Origin: CAWEHQ01 sp051001995
Lineage (GTDB): Bacteria > Actinomycetota > Thermoleophilia > Solirubrobacterales > Thermoleophilaceae
Length of the DNA: 10,673 bases
Reading direction: 5' to 3'
NCBI GenBank assembly: GCA_051001995.1
Contig: JBPCMT010000192.1
Location: forward strand, 1-10,673
Positions 6,574-10,673 of the stretch are shown one piece after another (the stretch's first letter is position 1; each line of letters starts with the position of its first letter). Made by a program: the position numbers and the translations under genes. The notes below the pieces were generated by a model, which saw nothing but the letters and a program-made list of their open reading frames with translations, did no database searches and was not told where the DNA came from.

Positions 6574-7930
6574 CGCGGTCGTCGTCCGGCGGCTGGCCTG
6601 CGGGACGAGGCGTGGAGGTGGCGTCGTCGCGTGCGCGGGGGGCGCGGTCCGCCTCGCGCCTTCGATCCTGGGCGCGCTCCGCGTGGATCATCTCCTCGTC
6701 GAGCGCGAGGCCCTGGTGGTGGAGCAGGTGGCCGAGCCGGTCGCGCTTGGCGCGCAGGTAGTCGCGGTTGTGCTCGGTGGCCGGGTGCTCGATCGGGAGC
6801 TGGTCGGTGACCCGCAGGCCGTAGCCCTCGAGCCCGACGATCTTCTTCGGGTTGTTGGTCAGGAGGCGGATCGAGGTCAGCCCGAGGTCGACCAGGATCT
6901 GGGCGCCGATGCCGTAGTCGCGCAGGTCGGCCGGCAGCCCGAGCTCGATGTTTGCGTCCACCGTGTCGAGCCCTTCCTCCTGGAGCCGGTAGGCGCGCAG
7001 CTTGTTGAGCAGTCCGATCCCGCGGCCCTCCTGGGACAGGTAGAGGAGAACGCCCTGCCCCTCAGCCTCGATCCGCTGGAGCGCGTCCTCGAGCTGCTGG
7101 CCGCAGTCGCAGCGCAGCGAGTGGAAGACGTCGCCGGTCAAACACTCGGAGTGGACGCGCACGAGCACGTCCTCGCGCCCGGCGACCTCTCCCTTGACCA
7201 TCGCCACGTGGTGCTTTCCGTCCACGAGCGAGCGAAAGCCGACGGCCCCGAACTCGCCCAGCTCGGTCGGCAGGCGCGCCTCCACGACGCGCTCCACGAG
7301 CTTGTCGTGGCGGCGGCGGTAGGCGATCAGGTCGCCGACCGTGATCATCCTCAGCCGGTGCCGGGCGCAGTAGCCGACGAGGTCGGGCACGCGCGCCATC
7401 GTCCCGTCGTCGTTCAGGATCTCGCAGATCGCGGCGGCCGGGTTCAGCCCCGCCAGCCGCGCCAGGTCCACTCCGGCCTCGGTGTGGCCGGTGCGCTCGA
7501 GCACGCCGCCGGGCTTGGCCTTGAGCGGGAAGACGTGACCCGGCTGGCGCAGGTCGCGCGGCCCCGTGCGCGGGTCGATCGCCGCCTGGATCGTCTGGGC
7601 GCGGTCGTGCGCCGAGATGCCCGTCGTCACTCCCTGTCCCGCCTCGATCGACACCGTGAAGGCGGTCGCGAGCGACGACTCGTTCTTGGCCGGCATCAGG
7701 TCGAGCCCGAGCTCGTCGCAGCGGTCCGGGGTCAGCGCGAGGCAGATCAACCCGCGCGCCTCCTTCGCCATGAAGTTGACCGCTTCAGGGGTGGCGAACT
7801 GCGCCGCCAGGATGAGGTCGCCCTCGTTCTCGCGGTCCTCCGCGTCGCAGACCACGACCATCCGCCCGGCGCGGAAGTCCTCGATCGCCTCCTCGACCGC
7901 GGCGAAGGGTGCTTTCGTGCCGGCGCTCAC
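6566..7930 (-). CDS. ribBA: Bifunctional 3,4-dihydroxy-2-butanone-4-phosphate synthase / GTP cyclohydrolase II
   Basis: This enzyme supplies both starting branches of riboflavin synthesis. The N-terminal RibB domain (about 1-205) converts ribulose 5-phosphate and keeps DAEDRENEGDLI (29-40), GHVFPL (131-136) and RTGHTEAGVDLARLAGL (146-162). The RibA domain (about 210-405) opens the GTP ring. It has zinc ligands Cys263, Cys274 and Cys276 (SECLTGD...LRCDCG), YLSQEGRGIGLLNK (297-310) and LLTNNPKK (356-363). Both halves look catalytically complete. After the usual end of the RibA domain (GHLLHHQ) there is an extra, highly charged tail of about 45 residues rich in Arg, Asp and Pro, probably disordered. 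The GTG start at 7930 overlaps the ribE stop (GTGA), and the 3' end overlaps ribH. The gene sits centrally in the rib operon. Confidence 0.96.
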   Translation of the reverse strand: MSAGTKAPFAAVEEAIEDFRAGRMVVVCDAEDRENEGDLILAAQFATPEAVNFMAKEARGLICLALTPDRCDELGLDLMPAKNESSLATAFTVSIEAGQGVTTGISAHDRAQTIQAAIDPRTGPRDLRQPGHVFPLKAKPGGVLERTGHTEAGVDLARLAGLNPAAAICEILNDDGTMARVPDLVGYCARHRLRMITVGDLIAYRRRHDKLVERVVEARLPTELGEFGAVGFRSLVDGKHHVAMVKGEVAGREDVLVRVHSECLTGDVFHSLRCDCGQQLEDALQRIEAEGQGVLLYLSQEGRGIGLLNKLRAYRLQEEGLDTVDANIELGLPADLRDYGIGAQILVDLGLTSIRLLTNNPKKIVGLEGYGLRVTDQLPIEHPATEHNRDYLRAKRDRLGHLLHHQGLALDEEMIHAERAQDRRREADRAPRARDDATSTPRPAGQPPDDDRGG

Positions 7931-8544
7931 TCGGGGCCCTCGATCACGAGCTCCGCCTGCAGGCCACCCGTGAGGCGCGCGACGTACTTCGCGATCAGGT
8001 CCACCTCGACGTTGACCGAGTCGCCGGGGCGAAGGTCGCCGAGCGTGGTCCGCTTGAGCGTCTCAGGTATGAGCGCCACCGTGAACTGATCGCCAGCCGC
8101 CAGGGCCGCGGTCAGCGAGACGCCGTCAATAGCCACCGAGCCCCTCGGGACCACGTAGCGGCAGATTTCGCTGTCGGCGATGACCGTGACGCGGCGCGCG
8201 AAGGCCTGGGTGATGACCGACTTGATGGTGCCGGTGCCGTCAACGTGCCCCTGCACGATGTGGCCGCCGAGCCGGTCGGCCGGGCGCAGCGGCAGCTCCA
8301 GGTTCACGCGGTCGCCCTTTGAGAGTGTGCCGAGGGTCGAGACGCAGAGCGTCTCGGCCATCACGTCCGCAGCGAACCGGTCGTCGTCGATCTCCACCGC
8401 CGTCAGGCACACCCCGGACACGGCGATTGAATCGCCCTGGGCAAGCTCGGTCGCGAGCGGCGATCCGACCTCGAGGCGCGCGCCGTCCTCGGAGCCGTTG
8501 ACCGCGAGCACCTCGCCGGCGGTGTTCACCAGCCCGGTGAACAT
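7927..8544 (-). CDS. ribE: Riboflavin synthase (alpha subunit)
   Basis: Dismutates two molecules of 6,7-dimethyl-8-ribityllumazine into riboflavin and the pyrimidine that is recycled to RibH; active as a trimer. The 205 residues form two tandem lumazine-binding barrels. The first begins MFTGLV and contains GVCLT (44-48). The second has GHIVQGHVDGTG (94-105) and GVSLT (141-145), and the protein ends with NVEVDLIAKYV (178-188) before a short helix. I chose the ATG at 8544 because MFTGLV is the invariant family start and a GGAGTGG ribosome binding site lies just before it; two GTG codons immediately upstream (8550, 8547) are less likely. It overlaps the ribD stop by one base (TGATG). Some actinobacteria call this gene ribC. 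Confidence 0.95.
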   Translation of the reverse strand: MFTGLVNTAGEVLAVNGSEDGARLEVGSPLATELAQGDSIAVSGVCLTAVEIDDDRFAADVMAETLCVSTLGTLSKGDRVNLELPLRPADRLGGHIVQGHVDGTGTIKSVITQAFARRVTVIADSEICRYVVPRGSVAIDGVSLTAALAAGDQFTVALIPETLKRTTLGDLRPGDSVNVEVDLIAKYVARLTGGLQAELVIEGPE

Positions 8545-9665
8545 CACCACTCCGTCAGCCGGCTCGAGATCAGGACATCGTCGCCGATCCGCTCGACCTC
8601 GGTCGTCAGCGCGCGGCGGGCGGCGTCCACGGCCTCGACGCCGCGACCCTCGACCGGCATGCGCGCGTTGCGCCCGCCGATCACGAGCGGCGCGACGAAC
8701 AGCCGGATCTCGTCGACCTCGCCGGCGTCGAGGAATGCCCCCGCGAGGTGCGGACCCCCCTCCAGCAGCAGGGACTGGATCTCACGCGCGCCCAGCTCGT
8801 TGAGCGCCGAGCGGACCCGGTCGGGCTCGGTGCCACCGGTGGCGCGAACCACCTCGACGCCGGCGGTCTCCAGCGCGCTCGTCTGTCCGCGCGATGCGGC
8901 GCGCGAGGTCACGAGGATCACCGGCGCGCCCGGCGAGCTTCGCACGAGCTGGCTGGTCAACGGCAGGCGCGCCTCGGAGTCGAACACGACCCGCCGCGGC
9001 TGGCGCGGCACTCCCTCGACGCGCGCGGTGAGCAGCGGGTTGTCGAACAGCGCGGTGCCAATGCCGACAGCCACGGCGTCCGACTCGGCGCGCCACCGAT
9101 GCGCCCGCGCGCGGCTGTACTCGCCGGAGATCCACTGCGAGTCGCCGCTCTGGGTGGCGACCTTGCCGTCGAGCGTCATCGCCGACTTGAAGGTCACGTG
9201 CGGCCGCCCGGTTCGGGCGTGCTTGCGAAACGGCTGGTTGACGAGCCGCGCGCGCTCGGCGGGCTCCCCGCCGGCCATGTCGACGGCGACGCCCTCGTCG
9301 CGCAGGATCCCGAGCCCGCGGCCGGACGCCTCGGGGGTGGGATCCTCGGAGGCGACGACCACGCGCGCGATGCCGGCCTCCACGATCGCGTCAGTGCACG
9401 GCGGCGTCCTGCCATGGCGGCAGCACGGCTCGAGCGTCACGTACATCGTCGCGCCCGCGGGAACATCGCCGCAGCTCGCGAGCGCGGCGCGCTCGGCGTG
9501 CGGGGCGCCGGCGCGCTCGTGCCAACCCTCGCCGATCACGCGTCCGTCCTTGACGATCACGCAGCCCACGAGCGGGTTGGGACTCGTCTGCCCGCGCGCC
9601 TCCTGGGCGAGCTCGATCGCCCTCGTGAGGTGGCGCTCGTCGCGCTTCTGGGCAAGCTCGGGCAT
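8544..9665 (-). CDS. ribD: Bifunctional riboflavin biosynthesis deaminase/reductase RibD
   Basis: RibD carries out the second and third steps of the GTP branch: deamination of the pyrimidine ring and NADPH-dependent reduction of the ribose side chain. The 373 residues have the expected two domains. The zinc deaminase (about 1-145) has HAE (56-58) and PCCRHGRTPPC (80-90), so His56, Cys81 and Cys90 are the likely zinc ligands and Glu58 the catalytic acid. The reductase (about 155-373) has VTFKSAMTLDGKVA (157-170), GIGTALFDNPLLTAR (201-215) and LLLEGGPHLAGAFL (299-312). The ATG at 9665 is about 9 residues before the conserved helix and is typical. There is no Shine-Dalgarno. It is the first gene of the rib operon; palindromic sites lie 23-54 bp upstream. 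Confidence 0.95.
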   Translation of the reverse strand: MPELAQKRDERHLTRAIELAQEARGQTSPNPLVGCVIVKDGRVIGEGWHERAGAPHAERAALASCGDVPAGATMYVTLEPCCRHGRTPPCTDAIVEAGIARVVVASEDPTPEASGRGLGILRDEGVAVDMAGGEPAERARLVNQPFRKHARTGRPHVTFKSAMTLDGKVATQSGDSQWISGEYSRARAHRWRAESDAVAVGIGTALFDNPLLTARVEGVPRQPRRVVFDSEARLPLTSQLVRSSPGAPVILVTSRAASRGQTSALETAGVEVVRATGGTEPDRVRSALNELGAREIQSLLLEGGPHLAGAFLDAGEVDEIRLFVAPLVIGGRNARMPVEGRGVEAVDAARRALTTEVERIGDDVLISSRLTEW

Positions 9666-9687
9666 CGTTTCGCGAGCCGCTCAACCG

Positions 9688-9699
9688 GGCTCGTGAGCC
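9688..9699. promoter_or_regulatory. Interrupted palindrome upstream of ribD, related to the 16-bp site
   Basis: ggctc-gt-gagcc is a 5-bp inverted repeat around a 2-nt centre. Its core CTCG(t)GAG is nearly the same as the core of the perfect palindrome 18 bp away (gactcgcgagtc). A third half-match, tcgcgagcc at 9670-9678, has its centre 21 bp further toward ribD. Such repetition of one core at about two helical turns suggests a second, weaker operator. It lies 23 bp before the ribD start codon. Confidence 0.35.
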
Positions 9700-9703
9700 G
9701 AGA

Positions 9704-9719
9704 TTGACTCGCGAGTCAA
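9704..9719. promoter_or_regulatory. Perfect 16-bp palindrome, candidate operator of the rib operon
   Basis: ttgactcgcgagtcaa is an uninterrupted, exact palindrome 39 bp upstream of the ribD ATG. Dimeric repressors such as GntR, MarR or TetR family members bind sites of this form; the actual regulator is unknown. The site abuts and slightly overlaps a candidate -10 element (9719..9724, minus strand), so it would cover the transcription start. The alternative reading as two overlapping TTGACT -35 boxes is weaker, because no TAnnnT lies at the right distance on either strand. Confidence 0.5.
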
Positions 9720-9727
9720 CTCTACCA
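9719..9727 (-). promoter_or_regulatory. Candidate extended -10 element for the rib operon
   Basis: On the minus strand the sequence TGGTAGAGT contains TAGAGT (9724..9719), a good match to the actinobacterial TAnnnT -10, with an upstream TG at the extended -10 position. No recognisable -35 lies 16-19 bp further upstream, where the DNA is the GC-rich hairpin region. Transcription would begin near 9712, in the middle of the 16-bp palindrome, giving a leader of about 45 nt. That is too short for an FMN riboswitch. Confidence 0.35.
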
Positions 9728-9742
9728 GCGCTCCTCGGGCGG

Positions 9743-9787
9743 GCCGGCCGGCCGGCGGGGTGGCGGGCCCGCAGACCGGCGGCCGGC
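9743..9787 (-). terminator. GC-rich hairpin after the zinc-ribbon gene, possible terminator
   Basis: gccggccg occurs at 9743-9750 and again at 9747-9754, within a ccggccggccgg palindrome. It can pair with cggccggc at 9780-9787. A separate palindrome, gcgggcccgc (9763-9772), sits in the loop. The structure starts 8 bp after the stop of the zinc-ribbon gene and precedes the rib promoter region, as expected for a transcription terminator. There is no T-tract. Confidence 0.4.
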
Positions 9788-9794
9788 ACGTCTC

Positions 9795-10025
9795 TCAGAT
9801 CGCGCGCAGCATGCCGGCGCCGCAGCTCGGGCAGGAGAGGTTCGCCGTGTCGGACATGCGGGCGATCGTGGAGTGCGCGCCGCAGTCGGGGCACTCGGAG
9901 CGAAGCTCGAAGCGGCGCATGCAGTAGACGCAGCGGTAGCGACCCGGCAGGTTGGTGCCGCGCAGCCACGGCTCCCCGCATGCGGGGCACTTCGGACCCA
10001 GGTCGATCTCGCCCGCGGCGCTCAT
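9795..10025 (-). CDS. Small zinc-ribbon protein with four CxxC pairs
   Basis: A 76-residue cytosolic-type protein with four CxxC knuckles: CPAC (13-16), CVYC (32-35), CPDC (45-48) and CPSC (65-68). This is enough for two zinc ribbons. The arrangement resembles E. coli YfgJ-type double zinc-ribbon proteins, whose role is not established; the similarity is recalled, not computed. The ATG at 10025 forms an ATGA overlap with the fmt stop. A GGGGAGG ribosome binding site (10034..10028) sits unusually close, 2 nt before it. The coupling to fmt suggests the two proteins are made together, but no function follows from that alone. Possible roles include binding nucleic acid or a translation partner. 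Confidence 0.8.
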   Translation of the reverse strand: MSAAGEIDLGPKCPACGEPWLRGTNLPGRYRCVYCMRRFELRSECPDCGAHSTIARMSDTANLSCPSCGAGMLRAI

Positions 10026-10633
10026 CGCCTCCCCGATTGTTGCGCTCCGTCCGGCTGTCGTCCCCGGATGTAGGCGGCGGCGTCCATCGCGCGCCCTCCG
10101 GCCGGCTTGACCTCGACGAGCTCCAGGGCGCCGTCCGCGCAGCCGAGCAGGAGCCGATCGCCCGCCGCGCACAGGTCGGCGGGCGCGGGCCGCTCGCCCT
10201 CCGCCGCCACCGCCGCCACGCGCGCGCGCAGCACGCCGAGCCGCTCGTCGCCGACCAGCTCCACGTACGCGCCCAGGTGCGGGGAGAGCGCGCGGACCCT
10301 GCGCTCGAGCGCGGCGCTGGAGCGTGCGGGGTCGAGCCTGCGGTCCTCGGCGACGACCTTCTCGGCGAGCGTGACGCCATCGTCCGGTTGATCGCGGAAG
10401 GGAGGGCTCGTGTCGAGCGCCTCGACGAGCAGGTCGCCGGCGAGCGCCTCGAGTCGGGTCGAGAGGGTGCCGAAGTCGTCGCCGGCGTGGATCGGCTCGG
10501 GGCGCGCGAGGCACACCGGCCCCGCGTCGAGCTCCGCGGTGGGCCGCATGATCGAGACGCCGGTCTCGCGGTCGCCGGCGTCGATGGCGCGCTCGATCGG
10601 CGCGGCGACGCGCCCACGCGGCAACAACAACAA
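10022..10633 (-). CDS. fmt: Methionyl-tRNA formyltransferase, partial, 5' end disrupted at window edge
   Basis: Fmt formylates initiator Met-tRNA. About 200 residues of the C-terminal two thirds are readable. APIERAIDAGDRETGVSIM is typical of the catalytic domain after the N-x-H motif, and ELDAGPVCL holds the conserved Asp (E. coli D144 position). LAEKVVAEDRRLDP and VRALSPHLGAYV belong to the C-terminal tRNA-binding domain. A full protein is about 310 residues. The conserved NVHGSLLPRWRGAAPI stretch reads NVGLLLLPRGRVAAPI, losing the catalytic His and the RWRG motif, and a TGA (10645..10643) lies one codon before it. The TTG at 10633 is only the first nominal start codon after that stop, not a likely true start. 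The last 50 bases have much lower G+C. A contig-end artefact or a real truncation are both possible. It precedes the zinc-ribbon and rib genes. Confidence 0.8.
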   Translation of the reverse strand: MLLLPRGRVAAPIERAIDAGDRETGVSIMRPTAELDAGPVCLARPEPIHAGDDFGTLSTRLEALAGDLLVEALDTSPPFRDQPDDGVTLAEKVVAEDRRLDPARSSAALERRVRALSPHLGAYVELVGDERLGVLRARVAAVAAEGERPAPADLCAAGDRLLLGCADGALELVEVKPAGGRAMDAAAYIRGRQPDGAQQSGRR

Positions 10634-10673
10634 GCCTACATTTCACCCCCCTTCGACTAAGAATCCCGAATTA
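10634..10673. other. Low-GC edge sequence of doubtful quality, no gene supported
   Basis: From about 10620 to the end the G+C falls to roughly 45%, against about 70% elsewhere. The stretch contains four CAA repeats, a run of six C and stop codons that break the fmt frame. None of its minus-strand frames gives a recognisable upstream part of Fmt. The most likely explanation is error-prone sequence at a contig end, or a misjoin. Confidence 0.5.

Noticed and set aside
6683..8089. 468-codon plus-strand open frame over ribBA and ribE
   Set aside because: It is an antisense shadow of two clearly identified enzymes; no recognisable domain.
9720..9796. FMN riboswitch upstream of ribD
   Set aside because: The region is only a GC-rich hairpin; I cannot find the conserved RFN blocks, and the space between promoter and ribD is too short.
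10025..10646. 283-codon frame read as one protein from 10646
   Set aside because: Only its last 76 codons (the zinc-ribbon protein) look real; the rest is an Arg/Ala-rich shadow of fmt.

Overview
The window is very GC-rich (roughly 70% G+C by eye, with strong G/C preference at third codon positions). It carries almost only housekeeping genes, nearly all on the minus strand. The gene content, the short or overlapping junctions, the GTG starts and the weak Shine-Dalgarno sequences point to a high-GC actinobacterium. The style of the proteins, including a small secreted protein that looks lineage-specific, suggests the class Thermoleophilia (Solirubrobacterales/Gaiellales), but that placement is an inference.

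Reading the minus strand from the right edge, the first block is the 3' part of fmt (methionyl-tRNA formyltransferase), coupled by an ATGA overlap to a 76-residue protein with four CxxC pairs. A GC-rich hairpin region and a short regulatory region with a perfect 16-bp palindrome follow. Then comes a complete riboflavin operon in pathway-enzyme form: ribD, ribE (riboflavin synthase), ribBA and ribH, all joined by overlaps of 1 to 8 bp. Next, 20 bp downstream of ribH, is rpmB (ribosomal protein L28), then a FakA/DhaL-type DAK kinase-like protein and a small single-pass membrane protein.

At about 3.3 kb the minus-strand run is interrupted by one plus-strand gene, a secreted protein of unknown function with its own likely leaderless promoter. 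To its left is a second tight minus-strand block: recG, rsmD and coaD, overlapping each other, followed by the start of a SepIVA/DivIVA-like coiled-coil protein that leaves the window at base 1.

Functionally, the right half makes FMN/FAD precursors: GTP and ribulose 5-phosphate enter through RibBA, RibD supplies the pyrimidine, RibH makes lumazine and RibE makes riboflavin. The left half combines DNA repair (RecG), 16S rRNA methylation (RsmD), coenzyme A synthesis (CoaD) and cell-envelope/division organisation (SepIVA-like). I found no mobile element, CRISPR array, tRNA, rRNA or defence system. The points most worth checking are the palindromic sites upstream of ribD (no FMN riboswitch is visible there), the overlapping divergent starts of recG and the secreted gene, and the abrupt disruption of fmt at the right edge, which may be an assembly artefact.
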